DNA of 64,000 bases, taken from positions 22,186-86,185 of the forward strand of contig SBGD01000102.1 of assembly GCA_006226775.1 (NCBI GenBank), read 5' to 3'. The notes below the pieces were generated by a model that saw only the letters and a program-made list of their open reading frames with translations, ran no database searches and was not told where the DNA came from. Below are positions 24,140 to 33,269 of the stretch, piece after piece. Made by a program: the position numbers and the translations under genes. Numbering within the stretch: the first letter of the stretch is position 1; every line of letters begins with the position of its first letter. This DNA comes from Paracoccaceae bacterium. Lineage in GTDB: Bacteria > Pseudomonadota > Alphaproteobacteria > Rhodobacterales > Rhodobacteraceae.

Positions 24140-26008
24140 ATGACTATGACGGACGGCACCATCCGGCTGACCACGGCCCAGGCCATCATCCGCTGGCTGG
24201 CCAACCAGTATATCGAGATCGAGGGCCGCGAGATGCGGGTCTGCGGTGGCGGCTTCGGCATCTTCGGCCATGGCAACGTGACCTGCCTGGGCGAGGCGCT
24301 CCATGGCGTGCAGGACGCGCTGCCGCTCTATCGCGGCCAGAACGAGACCTCCATGGGATTCGCCGCCGCCGGCTATGCCAAGGCCTGGCTGCGCCAGCGC
24401 TTCATGTTCTGCACGGCAAGCGCCGGGCCGGGCACCGCCAACCTGCTGACCGCCGCCGGGCTGGCCCATGCCAACCGCCTGCCGATGCTGATGCTCTGCG
24501 GCGATACCTTCATCACCCGCCTGCCCGATCCGGTGTTGCAGCAGATGGAGAATTACAACGATCCGACCTTCGGCGTGAACGATGCCTTCAAGCCGGTCAG
24601 CCGCTTCTGGGACCGCATCTGCCATCCGGCGCAGGTGTTGCAATCGCTGCCCGCCGCGCTGGCGACGATGCTGGACCCGGCCGATTGCGGCCCGGCCTTC
24701 ATCGGGCTGCCGCAGGACGTGCAGGGCTGGACCTATGACTACCCCGAGGCGTTCTTTGCCAAAAAGGTGCATCGCATCCGCCGCCAGGCGCCCGATCAGG
24801 CCGAGATCGCCGATGCCGTCGCCGCTTTGAAAGCCGCCGCGCGCCCGATGATCATCGCCGGGGGCGGGGTGCAATATTCGCGCGCCGTCGCCGAACTGAC
24901 CGCCTTTGCCGAGGCGCATCAGATCCCGGTGGTCGAGACCATCGCGGGCCGCGCCAACATGGTGGCGACGCATGACCTCAATATCGGCCCCATCGGCGTG
25001 ACCGGCTCGGACAGCGCCAACACGATTGCCGAGAGGGCCGACGTGATCCTCGCCGTCGGCACGCGGTTGCAGGATTTCACCACCGGGTCGTGGACGGCCT
25101 TCGCCAAGGACGCGCAGATCATCGGCGTCAATGCCGCGCGGCATGACGCGGCCAAGCACATGTCGCTGACGGTGGTGGGGGATGCGAAGCTGGCGCTGAC
25201 CGCGCTTGGTGAAGCGCTGGACTACAAAGCGCCGGAGGCCTGGGTGAGCATGGCCCGCGAAGAGCGCGGCAAATGGGATGCTTACGTCGCCGAGAACGTC
25301 AAGCCCGGCAACCGCCCCAACTCCTACGCCCAGGCCATCGGCGTGGTGAACGCGCTTTGCGACCCGCGCGACCGCGTCGTCGCGGCGGCGGGCGGGCTTC
25401 CGGCGGAGGTCACCGCCAACTGGCGCACGCTCGAGACCGGCACGGTGGACGTGGAATTCGGCTTTTCCTGCATGGGCTACGAGATCGCCGGCGCCTGGGG
25501 CGCGCGCATCGCGCAGATGGAGCGAGAGCCGGAGCAGGACACCATCACCTTCTGCGGCGACGGATCCTACATGATGCTGAACTCGGACCTTTATTCATCG
25601 GTGCTCAGCCGGAAAAAGCTGATCGTCCTGCTGCTCGATAACGGCGGTTTCGCCGTCATCAACAAGCTGCAGAACAACACCGGCAACGAGAGCTTCAACA
25701 ACCTGCTGGCCGACTGCCCGACCATCCCCGAGCCCTTCGGCGTCGATTTCGTCGCCCATGCGGCCTCGATGGGGGCGCAGGCGGAAAAGGTCGCCAACCC
25801 GGCGGAACTGGGCGAAGCCTTCCGGCGCGCCAAGGCGTCCGACAAGTCCTATGTCATCGTCATGGACGTCGACGCCTACGAGGGCTGGACCACTGAAGGC
25901 CACGCCTGGTGGGAGGTCGGCACACCGCATGTCACCGAGAGCGACCGGGTGCGCGCGGCGCATGAGGACTGGGAAGCGACCCGCGACCGCCAGCGGAGGG
26001 GCGTGTGA
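24140..26008 (+). CDS. iolD: 3D-(3,5/4)-trihydroxycyclohexane-1,2-dione acylhydrolase
   Basis: Thiamine-diphosphate enzyme that hydrolytically opens the inositol ring to 5-deoxy-glucuronate. The 622-residue length fits IolD. The conserved ThDP-activating Glu is Glu69 (YRGQNETSMGFAAAGYA), and the ThDP/Mg motif GDGSYMMLN starts at residue 473, ending in a ...LLLDNGGF stretch. The ATG at 24140 has a G-rich ribosome site (GGGGGGC) 9 bases upstream; in-frame sequence further left overlaps the divergent gene and the operator and is not coding. It is first of iolD-C-B-J, and its stop overlaps the iolC start by one base (TGATG). Confidence 0.92.
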   Translation: MTMTDGTIRLTTAQAIIRWLANQYIEIEGREMRVCGGGFGIFGHGNVTCLGEALHGVQDALPLYRGQNETSMGFAAAGYAKAWLRQRFMFCTASAGPGTANLLTAAGLAHANRLPMLMLCGDTFITRLPDPVLQQMENYNDPTFGVNDAFKPVSRFWDRICHPAQVLQSLPAALATMLDPADCGPAFIGLPQDVQGWTYDYPEAFFAKKVHRIRRQAPDQAEIADAVAALKAAARPMIIAGGGVQYSRAVAELTAFAEAHQIPVVETIAGRANMVATHDLNIGPIGVTGSDSANTIAERADVILAVGTRLQDFTTGSWTAFAKDAQIIGVNAARHDAAKHMSLTVVGDAKLALTALGEALDYKAPEAWVSMAREERGKWDAYVAENVKPGNRPNSYAQAIGVVNALCDPRDRVVAAAGGLPAEVTANWRTLETGTVDVEFGFSCMGYEIAGAWGARIAQMEREPEQDTITFCGDGSYMMLNSDLYSSVLSRKKLIVLLLDNGGFAVINKLQNNTGNESFNNLLADCPTIPEPFGVDFVAHAASMGAQAEKVANPAELGEAFRRAKASDKSYVIVMDVDAYEGWTTEGHAWWEVGTPHVTESDRVRAAHEDWEATRDRQRRGV

Positions 26009-26988
26009 TGAGCGCGCTGATCGACGGTATCCGCAAGGGCAATTTCGCGGTCTTCGGACGCGCGGGGATGGACATGTTCGCCGATCCGCCGGGCACCCGC
26101 GCCGACGAGGCCGAGACCTTCCGCGCCGACCTGGGTGGATCCTCGGCCAATATCTGCGCCGGGCTCTGCAAGCTGGGGATGCGCGCGGCGCTGGTGACCT
26201 CGGTATCGGACGACAACGTGGGGCGGTTCTGTACCAACCGGCTGCGCCACTACGGGGTCGATACGCAATACATCAAGGTGCTGGGCGGCGAATACCGCAT
26301 CTCGCTGGCGGTCTATGAAAGCTGCATCGAGGATTTCCAGCTCACCATCTACCGCAACAACGCGGTGGATTTCCAGGTAACGGAAGACGACGTCGACCGG
26401 GTGGATTACGCCAGCTTCGGCGCCTTGATCACCGCCGGAACGGTCTTTGCCGCCGAGCCTTCGCGCACCTCGACCTTTCGCGCCTTCGAAAACGCGCGCA
26501 AGGCCGGGCTGCCGGTGATCTTCGACATCGACTACCGGCCCTATAGCTGGCCCTCGCCGCAGGTCGCCTCGGAGGTGCTGACCCGCGCGGGCGAAGAAAG
26601 CGACATGATCGTCGGCAATGACGAGGAATTCGGCTTCATGGCCGGCGGCATCGACAAGGGCCTCGACAAGGCCCGCGAACTGGCCGCCCGGGGCAAGCTG
26701 GTGATCTACAAGATGGGTCACGAGGGTGCCCTGACCCTCGCGGGGGGCGAGGAGATCCGCACCGGCATCTACCCGGTCACCGCCGTCAAGCCCAATGGCG
26801 CGGGCGACAGTTTCATGGCCGGCCTGCTGGCCGCCATCGCCGAAGGCCGCCCCTTGAAGGACGCCGTGCTGCGCGGCTCTGCCTGCGCCTCCATCGTGGT
26901 CAGCCAGCCCGGCTGCGCCCCCGCCATGCCCACCACGCCCGAGCTTGACGCCTTCCTGGCCGAGCGCTCCGGCCCCACCGACGTCTGA
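26008..26988 (+). CDS. iolC: 5-dehydro-2-deoxygluconokinase
   Basis: PfkB-family kinase that phosphorylates 2-deoxy-5-keto-gluconate (from IolB). The 326-residue product has the substrate-binding GGSSANIC segment and the C-terminal PfkB signature VKPNGAGDSFMAGLLAA, with catalytic base Asp267 in GAGD. It is a single-domain form, not fused to the DUF2090 aldolase-like domain found in some proteobacterial IolC proteins; a separate iolJ aldolase follows. ATG 26008 overlaps the iolD stop by one base. Confidence 0.9.
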   Translation: MSALIDGIRKGNFAVFGRAGMDMFADPPGTRADEAETFRADLGGSSANICAGLCKLGMRAALVTSVSDDNVGRFCTNRLRHYGVDTQYIKVLGGEYRISLAVYESCIEDFQLTIYRNNAVDFQVTEDDVDRVDYASFGALITAGTVFAAEPSRTSTFRAFENARKAGLPVIFDIDYRPYSWPSPQVASEVLTRAGEESDMIVGNDEEFGFMAGGIDKGLDKARELAARGKLVIYKMGHEGALTLAGGEEIRTGIYPVTAVKPNGAGDSFMAGLLAAIAEGRPLKDAVLRGSACASIVVSQPGCAPAMPTTPELDAFLAERSGPTDV

Positions 26989-27000
26989 AAGGACCCCGAG

Positions 27001-27855
27001 ATGCATATCGCGCCGCATGACAACCAGAACAAACCCATCGTGGACGTGGACCACGACCTTGTACCGCTGAATTACTTCAATATCGTTACCCTGAAAAAGG
27101 GCGAGACATTCGACTATGCCGTGCCCGGCTACGAGACCTGCGTCGTGCCCGCCACCGGCACCGTTGACGTGGATGTCGAGGGCGCGGGCTTTGCCAAGCT
27201 GGGCAACCGCGGCGTGGATGTCTGGGATGGCGAGCCCGAGGGGGTCTATGTGCCCTCCGGTGCGAAAACCCGGCTGACCTGCATCAGCGAGACCGCGGAG
27301 GTCTTCATCGCCGGCGCGAAATACGACAAGGTGCTCGAGCCTTTCGAGGTGCGCGAAGCCGAGCTGGACCTGGTGCAATACGGCTCGGACGACACCAAGA
27401 CCCACCGCAAGATCAAGCACATCCTCGGCGCCGCCCAGCACGACAAGGTGGGCCGGTTGCTGGTCAGCGAGCTTTTCACCGTGGGGGCAGGGGGCTGGTC
27501 GGGCTTTCCGAGCCACAAGCACGACACCGACCGCTGGGAAGACGGCGAGATGATCGAATCGCGCCACGACGAGACCTACAACTTCCGCTTCCGGCCCAAC
27601 AAGGGCTCGGGCCTGCAGATGCTGCAACGCGAAGACAACGCGCCGGGCGACGCCTATCACATCATGGACCGCTCGACGATCCTGATCGACAAGGGCTATC
27701 ACCCCTGCTGCGCCCTGCCGGGCTACGAGATGTATTATTTCACCATCCTCGGCGGGCTCTCGCAGCGCTCGCTGAAACAGTATTTCCAGCCGACCCATGC
27801 CGAGCAATTGCACACCATTCCCGGCATCATGGACATGGTGGCCAAGTTCAAATGA
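27001..27855 (+). CDS. iolB: 5-deoxy-glucuronate isomerase
   Basis: A 284-residue IolB-family protein with two cupin-like domains that isomerises 5-deoxy-glucuronate to 2-deoxy-5-keto-gluconate. Family-typical stretches include SGFPSHKHD (metal-binding His residues), EETYNFRF-like DETYNFRFRP, and a C-terminal YHPCCALPGYEMYYFTILGG, all hallmarks of KduI/IolB-type isomerases. It lies 12 bases after iolC with an AGGA-type ribosome site, and its stop overlaps the iolJ start (ATGA). Confidence 0.92.
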   Translation: MHIAPHDNQNKPIVDVDHDLVPLNYFNIVTLKKGETFDYAVPGYETCVVPATGTVDVDVEGAGFAKLGNRGVDVWDGEPEGVYVPSGAKTRLTCISETAEVFIAGAKYDKVLEPFEVREAELDLVQYGSDDTKTHRKIKHILGAAQHDKVGRLLVSELFTVGAGGWSGFPSHKHDTDRWEDGEMIESRHDETYNFRFRPNKGSGLQMLQREDNAPGDAYHIMDRSTILIDKGYHPCCALPGYEMYYFTILGGLSQRSLKQYFQPTHAEQLHTIPGIMDMVAKFK

Positions 27856-28691
27856 CCCTGGTGACGCTGAAGGACGTCCTGCAACCGGCGCTGAACGGCG
27901 GCTATGCGGTGGCCGGGCTGGTAACGCTGGGCTGGGAGGACATGCGCGCCTTCGTGGCCGCAGCCGAGGCCGAGAATTGCCCGGTGATCCTGCAGGCCGG
28001 GCCGGGGTGCCGCGCGCATACGCCGCTGCCGGTGCTGGGGGCGATGTTCCGGAGCTTGGCGATGGGGGCCTCGGTGCCGGTGGTGGCGCATCTCGATCAT
28101 GGCTACACGGTCGAGGAGTGCCGGGAGGCGATCGACTGCGGGTTTTCTTCGGTGATGTTCGACGGCTCGCGCAAGCCCCTGGCGCAGAACATTGCCGAGA
28201 CCGCGGCGATTGCCGAGATGGCCCATGCGGCGGGGGTGTCCTGCGAGGGCGAGATCGGCTTTGTCGGCTATTCCGGCGGTGAGACCTCCGCCGGGACCGA
28301 CCCGGCAGAGGCGGCGCAGTTCGCCCGCGAAACCGGGGTGGATGCCATGGCGGTCTCGGTCGGCAACGTGCATCTGCAACAGGAAAGCGGCGCGGGGCTG
28401 GACGAGGCGCGCATCCGCGCCATCGAGGCCGTGACCGACGTGCCACTGGTGATCCACGGCGGATCGGGCGTGCCGCAGGCGCAGCGGACGCGGCTGGCGC
28501 GTGGGTCGGCGATCTGCAAGTTCAACATCGGCACCGAGTTGCGCATGGCCTTCGGAGCGGCGCTGCGCGCGGCGGTGACGCGCGATCCGGAGCGCTTCGA
28601 CCGGGTGGAGATCCTGTCGGAGACCCATGATCCGATGGTCGCCGCCACCCGCCAGGTGTTGCGGGCGTTCAAGGCGGCACCGCCGGGGTGA
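27852..28691 (+). CDS. iolJ: class II aldolase, 6-phospho-5-dehydro-2-deoxygluconate aldolase
   Basis: A 279-residue zinc-dependent class II fructose-bisphosphate-aldolase-family protein. His80-Leu-Asp82-His83 (VVAHLDHGYT) supplies the catalytic Asp and a zinc ligand. CEGEIGFVGY, SVGNVHL and VIHGGSGVP give the remaining metal and phosphate-binding parts. In the iol operon it should split the phosphorylated 2-deoxy-5-keto-gluconate into dihydroxyacetone phosphate and malonate semialdehyde. It overlaps iolB by 4 bases (ATGA). The next enzyme, iolA (methylmalonate-semialdehyde dehydrogenase), is not in the window. A 165-bp repeat follows. Confidence 0.85.
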   Translation: MTLVTLKDVLQPALNGGYAVAGLVTLGWEDMRAFVAAAEAENCPVILQAGPGCRAHTPLPVLGAMFRSLAMGASVPVVAHLDHGYTVEECREAIDCGFSSVMFDGSRKPLAQNIAETAAIAEMAHAAGVSCEGEIGFVGYSGGETSAGTDPAEAAQFARETGVDAMAVSVGNVHLQQESGAGLDEARIRAIEAVTDVPLVIHGGSGVPQAQRTRLARGSAICKFNIGTELRMAFGAALRAAVTRDPERFDRVEILSETHDPMVAATRQVLRAFKAAPPG

Positions 28692-28758
28692 GAGGTCGGG
28701 TCTGGCCTCTTGCAGTCATCCGATTGAGCCTTTCCGGCCCGGAATCAAGCCGAAGGCG

Positions 28759-28923
28759 CCGGGCCAGCGTCATGCCAAAGGCATGCCTCCGGCATGACCC
28801 GCCCCCCGGGCTGCCGCTCCGGTGACGTCAGCGCATCGCTTGGAGGTCATCCGGACCTGGCCGAGATAAACTGCGCAGAAGAACCGTGGCAGCGGCATCC
28901 CGCGGGCCGCCGCTGGCCCGGCT
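28759..28923. repeat. 165-bp palindromic repeat, copy 2 (right of iol cluster)
   Basis: Same ends (GCCGGGCCAGCG 28759-28770, CGCTGGCCCGGC 28912-28923), same length and same orientation as copy 1, about 8.2 kb away. Homology extends a little left of the terminal repeat (CGGCCCGGAATCAAG, 28736-28750). It lies between the convergent iolJ and phytanoyl-CoA-dioxygenase-like genes, in a gap that holds nothing else recognisable. Confidence 0.85.
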
Positions 28924-28973
28924 CAGGGCGTGCGTTTTCGCAAGGTCCGCCCCGGACTGTTGTTCACCGCCGA

Positions 28974-30161
28974 TCAATGCGACCGCTTGCGCCCGTCCTG
29001 CTCGGCGATGGCCTGCGTCAGTCGCGCCAGGTCCCAGCCCTCGGCCAGCGCCTGGCGCAGCACGTCCTGCTGGCTGGGCGGCGCCATGCCCGAGAGCGGC
29101 GAGTCGATGTCGAGGTTGGCGGGGAAGGGATAGCCCTCTGCCGTCGCCGCCACCACGTTGTCACCCTCGCGCGCCGAAAGCCTCCCCGCCGCCAGCAGCG
29201 CTTTCAGATCCTCATAGGCGGCCAGGGTGATCCGGCTGCGGTCGACGATCTCGATCGAGCGGCCATAGGCCGAGCCGATCTGCATCAGGTTGGCGAAACG
29301 CTGGATGTCGGCGGTGGTATTGTCGCCCGCGGCATGAAAGGTCGCCGGGTTGAAGAACAGCATGTCGCCCTTGGCCAGCGGCAATTGCACGCAAGCCTCC
29401 TCGAAGAACGCGCGGAACTGCGGCAGCAGCACGGCGATATAGCCCGGCAGGTAGCTCTGCGAATAGGGCAGGAGCTTGGTCGGCCCGCTCGCCAGCGGCA
29501 TGTCGCTATGGGCCACGGCGCCTTGCAGGGTCAGCGCGGCCGAGAGCGCGTGTTGCGAGGCGGGATAGCCCTTGAGCGTCTCGACGTCCTGGAACCCCAT
29601 GTGGTAATCGCGATGTGCCACCTGCGCCTTGCCGCCGGGGCGCACGACATTGGCCTGAAAGGTGATCTGGTAGCCCGAGCCCAGCCAGCTTTCGCTGACC
29701 CTGCGGGTCAATTCATTGGCATTATAGCGCACATAGACCTCGGGCGCCTGCATGCAGAGCTTTTCATGCGCGTTCCACACCCGGCTGTTGGCGCCGGCGG
29801 CGGCGAAATGGTCGCCCTTGCCGGTGGAGCCGACCTCTTCCTCGCGGATGATCGCGTTCAACTGCTCGGTCACGGCATCCACCAAGGCCGGGTCGTCATA
29901 GCCCTTGCGGATCGCGATGATGCCGGGGCCCGACAGGAAGGCGCGGTTCCACTCGGCCATCACCAGGCGCGCCTGCGCCGGGTCGGCCATGGCGCGGCGC
30001 ATGGCGTCGCCGTCGTAGAGCGGGATCTTGTTGGCGATCTCGCTGGCATGGGGGTAATCCGCGGCCAGGGTCTCTTGCGCCACATGGCGCTTGAAGGCCT
30101 CAAGGTCGCAGGCACGGTCGTCAAGCCATACCGCGGGCTGGCCGGTCTGTTGGTCGAGCAT
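28974..30161 (-). CDS. phytanoyl-CoA dioxygenase (PhyH)-family protein
   Basis: A 395-residue Fe(II)/2-oxoglutarate-dependent dioxygenase of the PhyH superfamily. The iron-binding facial triad is visible as His183-x-Asp185 (VAHRDYHMGF) and His276 (PATFHAAGDN), and a distal Arg for 2-oxoglutarate is likely Arg288 (IQRFANLM). Members hydroxylate diverse small molecules, from phytanoyl-CoA to ectoine and halogenated metabolites, so the substrate cannot be named. It is divergent from a LacI-type regulator 94 bases away, which suggests control by a sugar-like inducer. No partner enzyme is adjacent, so it may form a two-gene unit with the regulator. Confidence 0.82.
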   Translation of the reverse strand: MLDQQTGQPAVWLDDRACDLEAFKRHVAQETLAADYPHASEIANKIPLYDGDAMRRAMADPAQARLVMAEWNRAFLSGPGIIAIRKGYDDPALVDAVTEQLNAIIREEEVGSTGKGDHFAAAGANSRVWNAHEKLCMQAPEVYVRYNANELTRRVSESWLGSGYQITFQANVVRPGGKAQVAHRDYHMGFQDVETLKGYPASQHALSAALTLQGAVAHSDMPLASGPTKLLPYSQSYLPGYIAVLLPQFRAFFEEACVQLPLAKGDMLFFNPATFHAAGDNTTADIQRFANLMQIGSAYGRSIEIVDRSRITLAAYEDLKALLAAGRLSAREGDNVVAATAEGYPFPANLDIDSPLSGMAPPSQQDVLRQALAEGWDLARLTQAIAEQDGRKRSH

Positions 30162-30255
30162 CTCTCATCCTCGCGAATTGATGTGTTCGAGAGTCAGATT
30201 AGGCTCGACTCCGCGCCCGGTCGCCGGTCAAATCCATCAAAAAGACATCAGGCCC

Positions 30256-31287
30256 ATGGCACATCGCTTCTCGATCAAGGAAATCGCCCACCAGGCCGGG
30301 CTCAGCACCGCCACGGTCGACCGGGTGGTCCACAACCGCCCCGGCGTGCGCCGCCAGACGGTGAACCGCGTTCATGCCGCGATCCGCGAGCTGGAAGCCC
30401 AGGAGGCGCAGCTGGCGATGTCCGGGCGCAAGCTGATGATCGACCTGGTGGTCGAGGCGCCGCAGGCCTTCCTCGACGAACTGCAAGTGGCGCTGCGCCA
30501 CGAGTTGCCGCTGATCCAGACGGCGATCTTCCGCGCCCGCAGCGACCTGCGCGCGCGTTTTCCGATTGCGGCGATCGTCGCGGCGCTCGAGCGGGCGGCG
30601 CGGCTGAAAAGCGACGGGGTGATCCTGATGGCGCCCGATGCGGCGGCGATCCGGGCGGTGGTGGCGCGGCTGGTGGCGCAGGGCATTCCGGTGGTGACGC
30701 TGGCCACCGACATGCCGGGGTCGGCGCGGACCGGCTATGCCGGGCTCGACAATCCGCTGACCGGGCAGACCGCCGCCTGGCTGATGCGCCAGTGGCTGGC
30801 CGACCCGGCGCCGCACCTGGTCGTCACCCTGCGCAACGAGGCCTTTCGCGGCGAGGTCGAGCGCGAGGAGGGATTCCGCGCCGGGGTGGCGCGGCATTGG
30901 GCGGGGGCCGACCTGACCCTGCTGGTGCAGGGCAAGCAGGGCGCGGATTTCGCCGCCCGCGTGGCCGAGGTGTCGCGCGCGCGGCCGCCTGCCGGGCTTT
31001 ATTCCATCGGCGGCGGCAACCGCGCGCTGGTGCGGGCCTTCGGGCGGCTGGGGCTGCCGCGCCCGGTGATGATCGGCCATGACCTCGACCCGGAGAACCG
31101 GGCGCTGCTGGCGGATGGCGCGCTGGAGGCGGTGCTCTATCACGAGTTGACCGACGACATCCGCCAGGCCTTGCAGGTGTTCCTGTCGGTGCACAGCCAG
31201 GGCGCGGTGCCGATGCCCAAGGACGGCACGCCGCTGCGGGTGATGCTGCCGCCGATGCTGGCCGGGTCGGGGCCGGGCGAGGGATGA
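30256..31287 (+). CDS. LacI-family transcriptional regulator
   Basis: A 343-residue LacI/GalR regulator with an N-terminal helix-turn-helix (FSIKEIAHQAGLSTATVDRVVHNRPGVRRQTVNRVHAAIREL, residues 5-46) and a sugar-binding-protein-like effector domain. The TATVDRVVHNRPGV variant of the recognition region is typical of a rhizobial/rhodobacterial subgroup. The ATG at 30256 is used; upstream in-frame codons run into the divergent gene. It faces the PhyH-family gene and probably regulates it. It converges with the PfkB kinase of the neighbouring operon, which has its own ROK regulator. Confidence 0.87.
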   Translation: MAHRFSIKEIAHQAGLSTATVDRVVHNRPGVRRQTVNRVHAAIRELEAQEAQLAMSGRKLMIDLVVEAPQAFLDELQVALRHELPLIQTAIFRARSDLRARFPIAAIVAALERAARLKSDGVILMAPDAAAIRAVVARLVAQGIPVVTLATDMPGSARTGYAGLDNPLTGQTAAWLMRQWLADPAPHLVVTLRNEAFRGEVEREEGFRAGVARHWAGADLTLLVQGKQGADFAARVAEVSRARPPAGLYSIGGGNRALVRAFGRLGLPRPVMIGHDLDPENRALLADGALEAVLYHELTDDIRQALQVFLSVHSQGAVPMPKDGTPLRVMLPPMLAGSGPGEG

Positions 31288-31335
31288 GCCCCCGCAATAC
31301 CCGCCAGCGGTGTAATCGGATTTATGTTAAGTATG

Positions 31336-32211
31336 TCAGGACTGCTGACCCAGTTCCGGCGCGCGGTGGAACCCGCCGCGTTGCGCGATGGCCTGCGCGC
31401 CCCGGGCGTTTCCGGCGCGCAGGCAGGCGCGCAGGTCGGCCCCGGAGAGCCAGGCGCTGAGGAACCCGGCGTTGAAGGCATCGCCCGCGCCGGTGGTGTC
31501 GACCACCGTGACCCGCTCGGCCGGGGCGTGGATCTCGCCCTGGTCGCTCAGCGCCGTCGCCCCCGCGGCGCCCTGCTTGATCGCGGTCAGCGGAAAGCGC
31601 GCGCGCGGCACGCCGATTTCCTCGAGATGCCGCACCTCGGCCGCGTTGGGCAGGAAGACATCGACCTCGGCCAGCACCTCGGCGATCCCGGCGGCGGCCA
31701 GCCCGTCGTCCCAGCTGCAATCGAGCGAGAGCGTCGCCCCGGCGGCGCGCGCCAGCGCGATGATCTCGGGCCGCTCGATCAGCGTCGCCAACTCGCCGAC
31801 ATGCACATGCGCCACCCCGAGCGCGGTGAGGTCGGCGACCTCGAGCCTGGGAAAGGCCGGGCCGCTGCGCCGGGTGACAAAGGCGCGGTCCTCGGCCCCG
31901 GCCAGCGCCACCGTCACCTGCGGATCGCTGCCCGGCGCCAGCGTCCGGCAGAGCCGCAGGTCGATGCCGACCTGGCCCAGGTCGTCGGACAGAAGCGCGC
32001 CGAACGGCCCCGGCGGCAGCATCGCGGCGAGTGCGGAGCCATGGCCCAGCGCCGCCAGATGCGCCGCGGTGATGAAGGCGCCGCCGCCGGCATGAACGCC
32101 GAAGCCCCCGGCATAGACCTCGGTGCCCAGCGTCGGCATCCGCGGCAGATCGGTAAAGATCAGGTCGCAGTAAAGCCGCCCGACGCTGAGGATCACGGGG
32201 CGGCCCGTCAC
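31336..32211 (-). CDS. PfkB-family carbohydrate kinase
   Basis: A 291-residue ribokinase-type sugar kinase, last gene of the minus-strand ABC/lyase operon. The GTG start at 32211 overlaps the ATPase stop (GTGA). N-terminal substrate-binding glycines appear in VHAGGGAFITAAHLAALG, and the C-terminal signature DTTGAGDAFNAGFLSAWL contains the catalytic Asp244. The family includes ribokinase, fructokinase, adenosine kinase and 2-keto-3-deoxygluconate kinase; the Gly-rich loop and length do not distinguish them. In this operon it most likely phosphorylates the sugar moiety released from the imported compound. Confidence 0.85.
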   Translation of the reverse strand: MTGRPVILSVGRLYCDLIFTDLPRMPTLGTEVYAGGFGVHAGGGAFITAAHLAALGHGSALAAMLPPGPFGALLSDDLGQVGIDLRLCRTLAPGSDPQVTVALAGAEDRAFVTRRSGPAFPRLEVADLTALGVAHVHVGELATLIERPEIIALARAAGATLSLDCSWDDGLAAAGIAEVLAEVDVFLPNAAEVRHLEEIGVPRARFPLTAIKQGAAGATALSDQGEIHAPAERVTVVDTTGAGDAFNAGFLSAWLSGADLRACLRAGNARGAQAIAQRGGFHRAPELGQQS

Positions 32212-33266
32212 CGCAGCGCCTCGCCGGTCGCGGCATCGAAGACGTGGATATTCTCCGGCGCGGCGCCGAGGTGGACCACCTCGCCGACCTCGGGCGGGGT
32301 GCGCCCGTCGGCCTTGGCGATCACGTCGCCATTGGCGGTCTCGACATAGATCAGCGTCTCGTGGCCCAGCGGTTCGCGCAAGTTTACCGCGCCCTCGATC
32401 ACCGCGGTGTCATGCCCGGTGTGCAGATCCTCGGGGCGGATGCCGAGGATGATGTCGCGCCCCTCGGGCAGCGCGCGGCCCAGATCCAGCGTCCCGCCGG
32501 TCGAGAGCGCCACCCCGCCGCCGGGCCGGGCCACGCCGGGGATCATGTTCATCGCCGGCGCGCCGATGAACCGCGCGACGAAGGTATTGGCGGGCTGGTG
32601 ATAGACCTCTGCGGGCGTGCCGACCTGCTGGATATGGCCGTCCTTCATGATGACGATGCGGTCGGCCATGGTCATCGCTTCCACCTGGTCATGGGTGACA
32701 AAGACGATGGTCGAGCCGACCCGCTGGTGCAGCTTCTTGATCTCGAGCCGCATCTGGGTGCGCAATTGCGCATCGAGGTTCGACAGGGGCTCGTCGAACA
32801 GGAAGACCGCCGGATCGCGCACCATGGCGCGGCCGATGGCGACGCGCTGGCGTTGCCCGCCCGACAGCTGGCTGGGCTTGCGGTCGAGGTAGGCGGTCAT
32901 GCCGAGCAGCTCCGCCACGCTCTCGATCCGCTTGTGTTTCTCGGCCTTCGGCGCCTTGGAACTGCGCAGCCCGAAGCCGATGTTCTTGCGCACGGTCATA
33001 TGCGGATAGATGGCGTAGTTCTGGAACACCATGGCGATGTCGCGGTCCTTGGGTTCGAGGTTGTTGACCACCCGCCCGGCGATCTCGATGGTGCCGGAGG
33101 TGACCTCTTCCAGCCCGGCGATCAGCCGCAGGGTGGTGGATTTGCCGCAGCCCGAGGGCCCGACGAAAACGACGAATTCACCGTCCTCGACCGCAAGGCT
33201 GATGCTGTGCAGCACCTCGGTCTTGTCGTAGCTCTTCACGAGGTCGCGCAGGACGAGATTGGCCAA
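32208..33266 (-). CDS. sugar ABC transporter ATP-binding protein (UgpC/MalK family)
   Basis: A 352-residue CUT1 ATPase with Walker A GPSGCGKST at 36-44, Q-loop Gln82, LSGGQ at 134-138, Walker B FLFDEP and a C-terminal TOBE region. It lies in the same operon as two CUT1 permeases and a binding protein but is separated from them by the lyase gene, which is unusual for such an operon. It overlaps the kinase gene by 4 bases and starts 3 bases after the lyase stop. Confidence 0.92.
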   Translation of the reverse strand: MANLVLRDLVKSYDKTEVLHSISLAVEDGEFVVFVGPSGCGKSTTLRLIAGLEEVTSGTIEIAGRVVNNLEPKDRDIAMVFQNYAIYPHMTVRKNIGFGLRSSKAPKAEKHKRIESVAELLGMTAYLDRKPSQLSGGQRQRVAIGRAMVRDPAVFLFDEPLSNLDAQLRTQMRLEIKKLHQRVGSTIVFVTHDQVEAMTMADRIVIMKDGHIQQVGTPAEVYHQPANTFVARFIGAPAMNMIPGVARPGGGVALSTGGTLDLGRALPEGRDIILGIRPEDLHTGHDTAVIEGAVNLREPLGHETLIYVETANGDVIAKADGRTPPEVGEVVHLGAAPENIHVFDAATGEALR

Positions 33267-33269
33267 GGC

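Noticed and set aside
20598..28923. Composite transposon carrying the iol genes
   Set aside because: The flanking repeats are only 165 bp, have no transposase and show no target duplication; bracketing is recorded as a finding but not as a mobile element.
30162..30255. TTCGAG/CTCGA arms as an operator for the LacI gene at 30256
   Set aside because: The arms are short and unequal with a 12-base spacer, and no second copy exists; not strong enough to annotate.
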